Shown piece by piece: positions 44,142 through 56,190 of a stretch of 64,000 nt of DNA (the stretch's first letter is position 1; each line of letters starts with the position of its first letter). Source of the stretch: Epichloe hybrida (lineage: Eukaryota; Ascomycota; Sordariomycetes; Hypocreales; Clavicipitaceae); assembly GCA_019022495.1 (NCBI GenBank), contig JAFEKR010000023.1, positions 806,001-870,000 of the forward strand, given 5' to 3'. The position numbers and the translations under genes are program-made. The notes beneath the pieces are model-generated. The model was not told the DNA's origin. It ran no database searches and saw only the letters and a program-made list of their open reading frames with translations.

Positions 44142-46253
44142 TCATCCCGCGAAGCCGCCGCGAGCCATCTTTTTCGCCCGAGCATCCCGTCTATTGTGAT
44201 TTGCTCGAGAGCCCTTGTGTGCCTCTTTGTTCCTTCTCGCCGATTCGGTCTCTTTCTCGCCAGTTGGGCCGGCAACATTACCTCTACGGCCACGCCCTCT
44301 GCCACCACCACCACCACCACCACCAGCGCGTCCCCCTCTGCCTCCTCTGCCGCCCTTGCCAGATCCGCCATCAAGTTCGCCACCGTCCTCGGTGCCTGAA
44401 CCTGCTGGGCCAGCCCCCCACGATGCCTGCTGCCCTGCAAATGCGTACTTGGCCTCCAATCTCTTCTTCTGCTGAGGGGTTCTGGCCAACATGACTGCCC
44501 ATCCCTCAATGGCTTCGTCCGTCATGCCTGTGTCATCTCTTAACTTGGCACGCGCGCTGTTTCGTCTAGTGGCGGCATCTCGGTCAAATAGCTTCTCTTG
44601 CATCTGGTAGGCGCGGAAGAGGACTTCTTCGTTTGTGTCGTCGATACCGTCGGCTTCTTGGTTCATCGTGTCTACCGCGCCACCAACGTCTGCTGCGTCG
44701 TACGTGTCATTTCGCTCATCGTCGTCGGAGTCGAATGCTGCGAGAGCAGATAGAATGGCTGCTTTGTTTGGTGCTGTGGATTTGTCTTGAAGGAGCTCAT
44801 CGGCGTTCTTTCCCGGTTTCTTTCCAAATGAGATTTTGGATACATCGACATTAAGACGATCAAAATCGTCGTCATCAAACACATTCCGTCTTGATGGTAT
44901 CTGCGGAGGTGATGGCGGCGGTGGCGTTGATCGAGGTGCGAGATCTTTTTGACGAGAAATGTCTATCTGGGATGATCTATGGCTGTGTTAGCATGAATGT
45001 CGTGTCGAAGTCATCATGTAATTGAGTATAATTTGAAGGATATGCAGCAGCAGGTTTTTTTTTTCTCTTCTTTTTCAGAAAGAAGAAGAAAACAAAACGT
45101 ACAATGGCTCGGACTTGTCCGCAGTGGCCAGGTGTGCTGGCAAGGATTCTGCGAGCAAGTTGGCCACCACCTGCTCAACGTCATCCCCATACTCGTCCAA
45201 GCACTTGGAGACAAATCCAGCTCCCAGGTCTGGAAACAAATCTTGTACCTGCGTAATTTGACTCATGCGATGGATGTTCATTTCCATGTGCGTGGCGTCA
45301 TGTGCGACTTTGCCTTTGCCCTTGTCAACCTTTCTGCGCGCAAGACGTTTTGGTCTCGCCATTGGTCCCTTTCTGAAAGACTCCAAGGCGGTGATTCTCT
45401 TCTTTAGACTTGCCGTTGCCACGTTTTGCGCCTCAGCCCTCCGCAAGAGCAACCTCAGTAGAGGCGTAGATGTCACAAGCTCCGGGACAAGTGAGTCGTT
45501 GACATTCAACGGCCCTAGCTTGTGAGCGTCTGCCGCCGAGTCCAAAGCAAACAACTGATCGTTGAGCATCGACCATTTCGGGGGTTCAGATTCGACAAGT
45601 CCAGTGATGCACAAGTACATGGTAGTGATTATGGCATTCCGCAGCGGTGGATTCATGACCTTGAAGCAAGCGATCAGGCCATCGAAAAAGTCGGACCCTG
45701 CTAGCAGCAGAGTACACGCATGAGGAGAGACGTGTAAGAGGGGACTGAGAGCGACGAGCCTCGATTCGACCAGCCTCAAATCGCCCTTGATGCCCAAATC
45801 AAGCTGAGATGTTAGAAGTTTCTTAAGAGACGTCAAAGAAGCCTCCATCACCGTGCCCGAAGCATTTTTGCGGAAGAGGTCGGCAATGAGCGTGGCCGAT
45901 CGCGACTTCGGATAGATCCTTGCAAAATCTGCTAGGAACTCATAGTCCAGCAGCTCCGGCGGGCTCAGTAATCTCAAAAGTCGTGAGGTGAGGTGGAAGA
46001 CGGGCCGCAAGAGAGACGCAGAGCCTGGTATCGGCGATCCGGATTGTGCCGTCTCGTGCACGAATGTCGACGAGAATGTGACAAGGGAAGGATGATTACC
46101 TGCTGCTTCCGAGAACTGTTCATCTGAAAGATTCAAGTATGCCTGGCACAAGACTTGCCACGCCTCCACGAGTGCGTTCCATTCCACCGAGCTCAACTGC
46201 GTCTGCCATGAGGCTTTTGGAAAGGGTGCCAGAGGCGGGAGAGTCGTTGACAT
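44142..46253 (-). CDS. CUE-domain ribosome quality-control factor Rqt3/Cue3 (ASCC2 family)
   Basis: Two exons, 45103-46253 and 44142-44976, 661 aa. The N-terminal 320 residues form the helical ASCC2-like region (EWNALVEAWQVLC; DYEFLADFARIYPKS; MNPPLRNAIITTMY). A CUE ubiquitin-binding domain lies at about 330-372 (ITQVQDLFPDLGAGFVSKCL, DVEQVVANLLAE). After a proline-rich linker comes the conserved NVFDDDDFDRL and KAAILSALAAFDSDDDERND block, then MTDEAIEGWAVML. The C-terminus is an RGG-type Gly/Arg-rich tail (GGRGGRGGRAGGGG), an RNA-binding feature. With the helicase Slh1, Rqt3 splits collided ribosomes marked by ubiquitin. The splice joins SEPL to SSQIDISRQKD in frame. Confidence 0.88.
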
Positions 46254-46741
46254 TGCCTGTCACGCTTCTATTGGAGCCCCGCGCTGAGAAACACGGTTCC
46301 TATGAGAGAGGTCAAAGTTGGCGGGGAATACAACTGCTGGAAATGTCGATGACAGAATTTCGTCCCTGTCAGCAGCCCTGTTGGACGGATCAATGTACAA
46401 TTATGTCATGTCGCTCCTTTCATCGCCGGATGAATCATCCTCCCCCAACTTTGCTTACAACCTGCTGTGCAGCTGCTAAGAAACAAGTACAATGTACTCA
46501 ACCAATCAGAGCCCAGTTCTCCCCCATTGGGCCTAGTGCCCACAGAAAGCCCTACTCCATCGAAAAATAAATCCCAAAAACCTCCACCCCCACCAAAAAG
46601 TTCGTGAGCGGACATTCCCAATCTTGAATCTCAACAACCTCCATCTTCAAGCCTTCATCACTTTGCCGAAACGTCGTAGTTTCCCCGCGTTCGAGTCGTG
46701 AAGGACTTTTTCTTTTCTCTACCTCCAAGACACCAGTAAAA
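46254..46741. promoter_or_regulatory. Divergent promoter, RQT3 / RPS20
   Basis: 488 bases between divergent starts. It has pyrimidine-rich stretches just upstream of RPS20 (about 46705-46730), common for ribosomal-protein genes. No specific factor site was identified. Confidence 0.4.
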
Positions 46742-47413
46742 ATGTCTTACAACAAGGCCGACAAGGATCATGGCGAGGTCGCCGTACGTTCACCCCGAAA
46801 ATTGTCCCCAAGTTCATTATTACCATGACGATGGCGCAGACGCTCGACCGACCCATTGCGACTGTACTGTGTTTCCGACGGGTCGCGAAATCTGTCATTC
46901 TGGTCACGGGCGCCGAGACTTCCTCACAAAGTTGTTTTGTACAAAATAAACACCCCAACTAACTGACGTTTTTTGTTCCCCTCCCAGCAGAAGGCCCACA
47001 AGATCCGCATCACCCTCTCCTCCCGCAAGGTCACCGTCCTCGAGAAGGTCTGCACTGAGATCATCGAGCGCTCCAAGAGCAAGGACCTGCGCGTCAAGGG
47101 CCCCGTCCGTCTGCCTACCCAGACCCTCAAGATCACCACCCGTAAGACTCCTTGCGGCGAGGGTTCCAAGACCTGGGACTGCTACGAGATGCGCATCCAC
47201 AAGCGTCTCATCGAGTATGTTTTTTTTTTCCCTCTTCCTCTGAAGATACGCGCCCGCGCCCGCGCCCGCGCCCTTTTGCAAACGGGGCAGCAAGTCGCGG
47301 CCAAGGAGTTGCTAACAATCTGGTGTAGCCTTCACGCCCCCACCGAGGTCGTCAAGCAGATCATTGTCAACATCGATGCCGGTGTTGAGGTTGAGGTCAC
47401 CATTGCTGCTTAA
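46742..47413 (+). CDS. RPS20: 40S ribosomal protein S20 (uS10)
   Basis: Three exons: 46742-46783, 46988-47214, 47329-47413; 117 aa. Component of the small-subunit head. [20 protein letters not shown], the [18 protein letters not shown] block, [20 protein letters not shown] (Asp and the following residues rebuilt by the second splice) and VEVEVTIAA are characteristic of eukaryotic uS10. The first intron ends CAGCAG, so the acceptor at 46987 or 46990 would include or skip one Gln. The 204-base first intron is long for this genome, as is usual for ribosomal-protein genes. The second intron carries a (CGCGCC)n run at about 47250-47273. Confidence 0.96.
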
Positions 47414-47889
47414 GCATGTGCAGGCTACGGGAGGGCGCGACGGAAGGCTTCCTTTCCGTTGCGCAGGGTGTCGGGGAAACTAGTCAGCTCAGACAGTTCA
47501 AATACAACTGAGCGGTGCAAAGTGGAGTGTCTTCGACTTATTACCTTGGCTATGTCTTCAAGAACGTGACGAACGCCACTACAACTGCCAACAGTGACAG
47601 GATTGGTACTCGGAAAGTGATGTCTCATTTTGAACTTGAAATACACATCAAGGTAGGTCTACTCAATAAATGTGCCCCCTCAAAGTCTAGGTACATTTTT
47701 TTTTTTTTCACATCAACGTGCTGGCGTCCCAAGTAAACCCAGCCTCATGCCTTCTATGTCTGAATATTCCTGAATCGACCAGCCCATTCTATGAATGTGA
47801 ATCCTGCAAACGCCATGAAATGCTCCTTGTCCCTGTCCAAATGGTGAAAGCCCCCGTCCCTCTAATCTTCGTTCCTCGTTACCTCTGTT
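47414..47889. other. Convergent intergenic region, RPS20 / NUP42
   Basis: 476 bases between two 3' ends. A 13-base T run at about 47697-47709. No gene recognised. Confidence 0.4.
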
Positions 47890-49975
47890 TCAAACATCCC
47901 ACCGTGTACACTCCCGTGGAGGTGGCAATTCGGGCATGACCCCGTCGGCAAAAGTTCCTGTCTGGGCAAAAGCAGCCCATTGACTCTTGCATCGTTCGTC
48001 GTATTGGTCATACGGCAGTTCTGTATCCTTACAGTAGTCAGGGGCTCCCGCTGGAAACCAAATCCGTGTCCAGGTACCGTCGGACTCACGGATGCCGGGC
48101 AGATCGCCTTTGTAGGTGACAGGTTTGCCTTTGAACGACGTCAGAGCGCCATTCATATCCTTCGTAGCGTAGGTTTCAATGGCAGGGTGTTGTTTCTTGC
48201 TCCCTGGGGGATATGGGCTGCTTCCCCCTTGAGCCGTGGCTCCTGCGCCTGCGCCAGAGCCTGCAGCAGACGGAGCGGGAGCTTGCTGGGTCTGGCCCCC
48301 AGAGGCAAAGGGGTTCTGCTGCTGAGGAGCTGGCGCCTTGTTTGAGCTAAATGCACCATTGGCCTGGTTTCGCGTATTTTGTGCAAATGGGTTGCTTGAC
48401 TGCTGTGGCTCGGATATGTTTTCCGCGGCAAAGGGGTTGGGTTTAGCGGGCTGGCTACTCGTCTGGCCAAAGGGACTTGCATTTTGTGTCTGCTGTTGAC
48501 TAAAGAGACCTGGTTTGCTGGCACTGCTGTTTTGAGTTAGGGGATTTGAGCCAAAGGGATTCGCCATGGCATTAATAGGAGCTGAGCCTGCGCTGGCGAA
48601 TGGATTGGCCGCCGGATTGGCCGCTGTTGCCGTTGCATTGCTGCTATTCACAGCTCCAAAGGGACTCGCGGCGTTACCAGCAGCAGCACCGCCTGGGGCG
48701 AAAGGGTTAGGCTTCGGGCCTCCCAACTGTTCAACTTGCCCAAAGGCACTGCCACCTGTTGGGGCAGGGGGCTGCGTGGTGTGTCCAAAAGCCGGTGCCC
48801 CAAATGGACTTGGTCTGGCTCCGAGGGATGACGGTTGCCCAAAGGCCGATGTTGTCTGGGCACCCTGTCCGAGAGCCGATGCTGCAGGCTGTGACGGTTG
48901 ACCAAATGGCGATGCTTGTGGTTGCGCCGAAGGCTGTCCAAAGGTCGATGATGGTTGTGAGGGCTGGCCAAAGCCCGAACTTGGCTGCGCCGGTTGGCCA
49001 AAAGCGGGTGTACCGAAAGAATTTGGCCGTTGTCCCAGCGCAGCTGGTTGTCCAAAGGCACTCGGGGTCGGCTGCGTTGCAGCTCCTCCAAAGGGATTTG
49101 TTGTCGTCGTACCACCCGATGCCGAACTGAAAGGATTTGCTGCTTGACCCGGCTGAGCCATCGAGACGGGTCTCCTTCCGACCAAAAATTCGCCAAACGG
49201 AGCGCCTTGTGTTCCTTCACGACATACATCCAGTCTGTTCGGGTGTTTGTTCTCGGCTTCGACGATGAACCGGGCCGCGTCTTGCGTGCTGCCCACAGCG
49301 GTCTGCATTTGCTGTTGGGCGTTCTGATAGAGTTCCTGTGCCTGATTGAGCTGTACTCGTCGTTAGAATTATGCCTCAACCATGCTCTCGCTCTTCAGGA
49401 TCTAGAAATAAACTCACAGCCTGCTGCTCATTCCCTGAAGCCTTGGCCGTCAGATAATGCAATCGCATCTCTTCAAAGCTCTGTTCTCGGGGATATCCTC
49501 CAAACAGCTGCCCCGGGGTATTCCGCGCAGGGGCGTAGGCGGAGAGAATCCATTGCGGTGCTTCAGTCGTGAGGTCCTTCTCAATCGTCTCTGTGGTGAC
49601 GCTGTATCTGGCTACACCAGCATTAGCAACGCTCATCACCCGTGTTCCCGGAGCATGTCTGGGAGGCATCGCCTACCGAGCGCGTCCTGCAATCCACCAT
49701 TTCCGCCACCTCCGCCACCCGAGGCTAGTGCGCCAAATCGATTCTGAGGTTGGGTTCGAGCGTTCCCTGTTCCATGATGTTCATATCGGCAACTACCTGA
49801 ACAGCTTGTCAGCCACTGGTCAATTTCACTCCTGTGACGTATTTCGTTCGCAAAGAGCCACGAGAAAAGAAGAGATCGATTTGACCGAGTTTCTGGGCGC
49901 AACAAACTCCCGATCACGGTTCAACGTACTGCCAAACTTGCAATAACCCTGCTGGTAGAATTTGCAAAGGGTCAT
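47890..49975 (-). CDS. CCCH zinc-finger FG nucleoporin Nup42-like
   Basis: Four exons: 49930-49975, 49677-49796, 49418-49611, 47890-49350; 606 aa. The N-terminus MTLCKFYQQGYCKFGSSC is a CCCH finger with C-x7-C-x5-C-x3-H spacing (Cys4, Cys12, Cys18, His22), split by intron 1. A helical region follows (WILSAYAPAR, FGGYPREQSFEEMRLHYL, NQAQELYQNAQQQM). About 185-500 is a long FG-repeat domain rich in FGQP, NPFG and SPFG. The C-terminus, YATKDMNGALTSFKGKPVTY and a WTRIWFPAGAPDY block, resembles fungal Nup42/Amo1 relatives. Nup42 sits on the cytoplasmic face of the nuclear pore, binds Gle1 and aids mRNA export with Dbp5. Confidence 0.85.
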
Positions 49976-50523
49976 GCTGGAGGGGTCCGAGTCAATGATT
50001 CCGCCTTTGTCTATAACTTCATGTCGACAGGAATTGGTAGGATTGGGTAATCAAACGCGTCCAAAACTCTTTATCTTGTGATGATTATTGACTCGATTGC
50101 GCGTGCGTGTCGTTTAAAAAAAACGTCGACTAGTGGTCGAGGGCCAGGACGCGAAAAAGAAAGGCCATTCTTCCTGTCTGATGTTATTACCAGCCTTGCA
50201 GCCTCGGGGTGGAGTGGAGCCGGCATATAAGCTACGTGCACCGTGCTTGATGATTGGTTTATTGGTGAAAGAAGGCGGAAGACTTTATCCGCACCAGACA
50301 CAGCATGCACCAAAATTTCCACAAGAAGCTTTCATCATTTTTCTCGCTTTTCTATATCATAAGGTTTTCGACATGATCACAACTAGCCTAAAAACTTGGC
50401 AAGCAGTTTAACCAAAAAAAAAAGGCATAACAAAACGCACGTGTTAAACAATTATGCCCTGCTGCCTATACCCTTTTTAAATCATCTTTCCCCCGTCACA
50501 ACACGTCAATTCGCTCAAGGCAC
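49976..50523. other. NUP42 upstream / P450 downstream region
   Basis: 548 bases between two minus-strand genes. A and T runs at about 50115 and 50411. No gene recognised. Confidence 0.4.
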
Positions 50524-52358
50524 TCAAGCCTTCTCTGCTCTCCTGAACTCAACCATGGGTCCCTTCTTGGCACTGGTAAAAGTATCGATCAGCTGGAACT
50601 CAGTCTCGCGATGACGGCCCCATTCGAGGTCGGCGCGTCCCTCGCCGGGATCGACGACGCCGATGGCTCTCCGCAGATCATAAAGGTAGATGGTGCGGGC
50701 AAGGGTAGTGGTCATTTCGGCGTAAGCAAGGCCCTTGCCGATGCAGCCGCGCGGTCCAACGGAGAAGGGGCAGAAGGCGCTTTGAGCCAAGGCGACGTCG
50801 TCGTCGGTCATGGTCTTGCCGTTCAAGGGGTTGACTTCACCTCTCAGCCATCGCTCGGGAGCGTAGCCAAAGGGAACGGGATAGCAGTTCTCATTGTGGT
50901 GAATGGTATAATGGGGAGTACCGACAACGATGCCTTGAGGAAGGGTGTGGCCATCAATGGTCATGCCGCCGGCGAGGATCTCACGGGGCAGAATGCCTCC
51001 GACAGAGGGGGAGAGACGCATGGCTTCGTCGATGCAGGCGCGCAAGTAGGTGCATGATCCCAGGAGGGGCCCGTGGACAATCTCTTCGACATTGTTGAAC
51101 TTGCTGCGGATTTCCTCGGTGACGCGCTTCAGGGCGTGAGGGTTGCGGACGAGGTAGAACAGAGTGGAAGCCATGGCAGTGGACGTGGTATCGGCACCAG
51201 CAATGATGAGCAAGTTGGACTCGCCCCAGAGCTCGGGGGTGCTGAAGCCCTGGCCGGTCTCGGGATCGCGAGCCTTGAGCAGGTAGTGGAAGAAGTCGCG
51301 ACGATCAGTCTCCTCGCCCAGCTTGGTGCGCTCGGTGAGCTGGGCTTTGCTGTAGGCCATGTATCGCGCGCGGCCGGCAGCCAGCTTGGGGAACAGGAAC
51401 TTGTCAATCTTGAGCTTGTCGATGATGGGCATAGTGCCGCAGATGAGATGTCGGGTCGTGGCCGCCTCGACGAGCTCCAGGGCAAATCGATTGTCGGGCT
51501 TCTCGAGCATGTGGAACGCCTTTCCGAAGCTGAGATCCCCGAGAATATCCATGGCAAGATAGTTGCACCAGTCGCTCATATTGCGAGGACTGGTCCATCC
51601 CTTGGCATCAACGTCGCCATCGTTGAGGCCAATCTGCTCGCAGAAGGTGCGGACGTTGCCCAGGATGTAGCGCTGCATCTCCTTCATGGCGCTCTCGGAA
51701 AAGGCGTGCGACAAGACACGGCGCTTGCGAGCGTGGACATCCTTGTCGCGAGTGTTGTGCGTGTTGGCGGCGGGATGGACAAAGGCATCGTAGAACTCGG
51801 CCTTGCGGACGTTGGAGCGGAAACCATAAATATCCTTGAGAGACTGGTTGGAATTGAAGGAGAGAGAGTTGGGGCCAAAGCGAACAACCTTGCCTACAGA
51901 CGGTGGGAATCAGCAACTATTCATTTGATCGCGTCTGCAGCAAGCCGTGGGAATGTCCGTTCCTACCATATCTCTGATGCATGCGCCAGAATTCCAGATG
52001 GCGATCGCCCTTGTATGCGTGGTAGAGCTGGAAGCCATCTGTGATCTTGGCCAGGAAAGGGCCGGGGTATTTCGCCAGAGGATGGAAGAAGAGTCTGTAT
52101 ACAATGAGGCCGAGGGTCTAGACGGTGGTCCGAACCGTGTCAGTGAACTCATTTTTCTCTCGCGCTCTCTCTCCCTCTCTCTCGCTTGCATGCTCGCAGC
52201 CAAATCAAGTCGTGACTCAATCGCCAGAAGTCCAGACGTGGACAATCAAATGGCATGTGATCATGTACGAGTTATCAACGGAAACAACTTACGTAGAGCG
52301 CACCAGCTCCGACCAACAGCCCCAGGTAGATCCATAAATGTCCCAAATCAAGCCCCAT
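50524..52358 (-). CDS. Cytochrome P450 monooxygenase
   Basis: Three exons: 52293-52358, 51967-52117, 50524-51893; 528 aa. An N-terminal membrane anchor (MGLDLGHLWIYLGLLVGAGA) precedes RLFFHPLAKYPGPF, the proline-rich hinge of microsomal P450s. I-helix AGADTT at 304-309 with the oxygen-activating Thr, ExxR at 362-365 (EAMR), PERW at 418-421, and heme loop FSVGPRGCIG at 449-458 with ligand Cys456. All key residues are present, so the enzyme should be active. It resembles the fungal CYP group that includes benzoate 4-monooxygenase and isotrichodermin hydroxylase-like enzymes; the substrate cannot be told. Intron 1 contains a CT-rich run. No biosynthetic backbone gene is nearby, and a transposon lies 467 bases upstream. 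Confidence 0.93.
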
Positions 52359-52825
52359 GTTGCCCTGGTATTAAGCAGTCAAGAGGAAACGGGGAAGAAT
52401 ACGAGAAGAAGAAGAAGAAGAAGCGTGTTGAACTGTAAAAGAAGACGAGGCGCCCTCCTCAAAGTGCTGTGGAGGGTTGTCGCCGATTGGAAATGCATGC
52501 GGCTTCCCACGGCACAGATGGAGGGGGTGACGCATACATATCGACCAACACGCTAAAGATTGGCTCCGATTACCCGGGGGGGGGCGCATCTCGGGGGCAT
52601 CTTAAAGTCAGGGGAACCTTGAGCGAAATCTTGGGCGAGGTCGCTGGCGGCTAGGGTCGGGGTTCTCTACCCGGGCCATGGGAGTATCGGCCCTCGCCGC
52701 GTGACCTTCTTGACTTAAGCCGGCGTGGGAAGCAATTCCGCATGCCTTCCGCGCGAAGAGAGTCCGGCATTTATGGGGCTTCCGAGCCAAGACACTCCAC
52801 CTCTCCGTCATCCCCACCTCACACC
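52359..52825. promoter_or_regulatory. P450 upstream region up to the transposon
   Basis: 467 bases of normal composition. It includes a C/G run at 52577-52585 and, at its right edge, the 9-bp target duplication CCTCACACC (52817-52825). Confidence 0.4.
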
Positions 52826-55754
52826 GGGTCACTAAACGCGTATACCTCCTTTTTTGAATGCGCATACCCCCTTAGTCCTAAAACGGAAGAAGTACCTTCC
52901 CACCTAATCCCCTGCTAAATATATAAGCTCTCTTTAGTGGTAAATACGGGCAGCGCACTGTAATGTGCAAAGCTTGCAATGCTTGCAACGCTTATAATTT
53001 TATTATGAGGCATCATAACATAACGTAACGCAACGTAATAATATTATCCCTTAAAGCTATTAAAGCTATTAAATCCTTTAAGATATAGCCTTTTTATATA
53101 ACCACTAAAGACGCGATTAATGCTATTAATACCTAGTAAGCAAGTAAGGGATTTGTAGTTATTAAATCCGGTGGTAATTATTTAAAGTGCACATAGTAAA
53201 GAGTTAACTATTTAATTTAATACTAGCATAGTGGAAATTATTATCCGAATGCCCTTAATTCTAATATCTATAAGACCTCTTTAAGAAAGCTATAATGCCC
53301 TTTTAGCGCATAAGTATAATATAATATATAGGAGAATATCTAGGTTCCTATAATAAAGGAAAATATATATAACTATAACCTAGTGCTTTCTCCCTTAAAT
53401 TTAAGCATACTTTAGCTTTAAAGCTAATAGAAATTTAGTTTCCTATGGCTTTAGATAAAAGTCAAAAACCTTAGTAAACTTAGTATATTAATAACTAAGT
53501 AAATTACTAGCTAAATTATATAAGAACACCCTGAAGTCTATGTTATAGGTTTAGATGTGTTTTTTATTTAGTATTAGCTATAACTTATGCTTTATAACCC
53601 TAGAATATTAACATAGAAGTTTATTAATCTATTAGATACTAATGAGCGTATTTTTTATAAGAAATTCAATTAAGATGCTTCTAGTAAGCTTTCACAAGTA
53701 TTCTAGGTATATAAAGATTTAATTTAGTAATAGAAGTAAAACCCTAAGCTTTTATAAATAGATAATATATATAAGGTTAACTACTTTAATTTACCCTTAT
53801 TATAAGTTACTAGTATTATATCTTTATATATAATGTTTAGTATTACCTTTAGCCTTACTGCTAAAGAAAATAAAGTGGCCTATAGCTAGCTTTTAAAGCA
53901 CCTTAGGCTAGCTATAGAGGCTACTAGTATTAAGATGCTAAGCGTTATTATTATGGATTTTAATAAAGCTCTTAAAGCTAGTCTCTGGAACACCTTTCTA
54001 TTAGCCTAATAGCAAATATACTACTAGTATTTACTATAGAATATTATAGTTAATATTGCGAAGAAGTAGCAAGAAAACCTTAATAACTATAATATCCTAG
54101 AGCTACTAGCACATAGAAAGATACTAACTTTACGCTAGGCACGCCCTTATAATAACCTAATTAATAATGCTAATTAACCCTAGAATAATAAAGAAGATTA
54201 TATTATTGAATTTAGTTCTATGCTAGCAGAGATAGCACTAGTAATAGACTAATCTATTACTAGTACCCTTAGAAAGCCTATTATTTGTAATATTAAAGAT
54301 ATACTGCTTATAGCTTCTGGCATTCGTGATGCGTAGCATATTGTAATGTTCGCGGCCACTAAGGCCGAATTTTAGGAGCACTAGGGTTAGCTTAAAGACT
54401 AATTTAGAGAGCAGGAAGGTTAGTTTAGCTTAGGTACCTTTAATAAGGTACGCCCTTACTAACCTTATAATTAGAGATTATTACTTACCTTAATTTAATA
54501 TATCTATAATAGCGCTATAAATAGGCAGCTTTCTCTATTAACACAAATAGAAACTTTAGTATATTAAGTACCTCTTACACTAAAGGAACTCATAGTGATT
54601 TAAAGGTAAATTATAAGCTACGATTTGTTGATTTATATGTGCTCTAGGAACGCATTTAGCACCTTATTTAAAGCCGCCAGGCTTCCTTTTCTACGAAATT
54701 TAATAAAGAGTTAAAGAGGCGCTAAATTAATTAGGATAATTACCTAATTGTTTATCTTTTAGCTTGTAAATTAGGCTAGTTTCTAATTAATTAGGTTATT
54801 TAGTAATATTAGAAGGTAAAGAATAAATAAGAAGGTAAATTGCCTAGGACCTTATATAATTATCTATTTATATTATAGTTTAGGATCCCTTATAGCTATA
54901 TAATTACTACTATATTAGAGAGTAGTAGTAAACTTCTTCTAACTTACTTTAACTATTATTAGTAGCTTAAGCTAATTATAGATAAGTAGCAGGCTTAAAT
55001 TACAATAGATATTAAGCTTAACCCTAATAATATAGGAAGGTAATGGCAGGCCTATAATAGCCCTTACACTACACCTAGAATAGTTTTAGGTATAGGTAGG
55101 ATTTATAATATAATAGAATAGGCTTAGGTAGTAGCTAAGGGAAGGAATAGATTAGCTATTAAGCTTACTATATTATAGTTATTATAGGCATTATAGGCAT
55201 CACAGGCATTAACACTAGCTTTAGGCCGCGGTAGCAGGGGCACATTAATATCTATAGCTTTAAGCCGTGGTGAAATTACACGCTGTGGCCGTGGCGGGTA
55301 ATGTAATACCCTAGCTAGCCTAGCTACGTGAGTTAATACCCTTATTAAAGCTCTTATAAGCTTATAGCAGGCTACTATAAGCGTAATTTTAGCCTTATAA
55401 TTAAGATTAACATAAAGTTATCTAATATAGTTAGTAGAAGCAGGCTTTACTACTCTAATACTTGTATTTACACTAACGCTAAGTTAAGCATTCTATGATA
55501 ATCTCTCTAAGCTACCTGTAAGTTAAATCTGATTTGTTCTGTATAATCCACTGTCAGGGTAGTCATAATAGCTTTAATACTAGCTTTTTTAATAATATTA
55601 ATACCTTTAAACATCACATATATACGCCTTTCCGTTAATAGTGAAAATCAACAGACGCGAGCCACACCAAAAGTAGGTGTGGAGACCGTCCTTCCGGATT
55701 GGGACTAAGGGGGTATGCGCATTCAAAAAAGGAGGTATGCGCGTTTAGTGACCC
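52826..55754. mobile_element. Complete Mutator-like element (MULE-A), RIP-degraded
   Basis: 2929 bases bounded by 53-bp terminal inverted repeats (52826-52878 and 55702-55754, one mismatch, beginning GGGTCACTAAACGCG). Perfect 9-bp target duplications CCTCACACC lie at 52817-52825 and 55755-55763. Long inverted repeats with a 9-bp duplication are the mark of Mutator-like elements. The TIRs are still GC-rich and intact, while the interior is strongly RIP-mutated. A related end lies inverted at 2165-2720. Confidence 0.95.
53700..54600 (+). pseudogene. MULE transposase remnant
   Basis: Conceptual translation from about 53755 follows a MULE transposase core: DNIYKVNYFNLPLL (family form DxTYKTNRFNMPLL), a block resembling TFSIAFCF, KHLRLAIEATSIKMLSVIIM, DFNKALKASLWNTFLLA and an NIIVNIAKKWQ-like block. 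The two aspartates expected for the DDE centre are still coded, but Trp and Gln codons are stops throughout. Further downstream, a KAEFEEHW-like block and NKVRPYQ can be followed to about 54480. The enzyme is inactive. Confidence 0.8.
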
Positions 55755-55763
55755 CCTCACACC

Positions 55764-56190
55764 AGAACCAGGAACTCGTTCAAATTGTGTTCGGCGCCCC
55801 GTAATATCATCAAAGGGTAACTTATGTATGTTCGTTCAGCATGGCGTTACTCGTCTTGGCGTCTTGGGGGGGGAATGCATTGTTCTGGCAGATATAGTGG
55901 GGTATTTGCCCAGGAATCAGCGTGTGAAACCTCTGTTCAGCAGCACCAATTCATGCATTCCCACTCCCGTTCTGGAAAGTCTCACGGTTCGGAGTGAGAC
56001 ATCCTCAGGCACACAATAACTCCCATCAGAATCCAAGGTGTTGTATGCAATTTATTGTCAAAGACTTTCCAGAGCTGCACATTTATCAACTCACTTGAAT
56101 CCTAGATTATCTCCTGGGATCTAGACTTAATAGTACAAGTTGCACTTTGTTTCCCTGTCCTCATCATGTCATGGGAGCCCATCGCCTCTT
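55764..56190. other. Region between MULE-A and the CWH43 3' end
   Basis: 427 bases of normal composition with no recognisable gene. A short open frame that enters from the transposon TIR is not convincing. Confidence 0.4.

Noticed and set aside
48566..49572. Plus-strand frames rich in Gly/Ala/Pro opposite NUP42
   Set aside because: Antisense shadows of the FG-repeat coding sequence.
50611..52044. Long plus-strand open frames opposite the P450
   Set aside because: The minus strand encodes a complete P450 with all motifs; the plus frames are antisense shadows due to codon bias.
55699..56019. 106-codon open frame right of MULE-A
   Set aside because: Its first third is the transposon TIR and the rest shows no domain or splice support.
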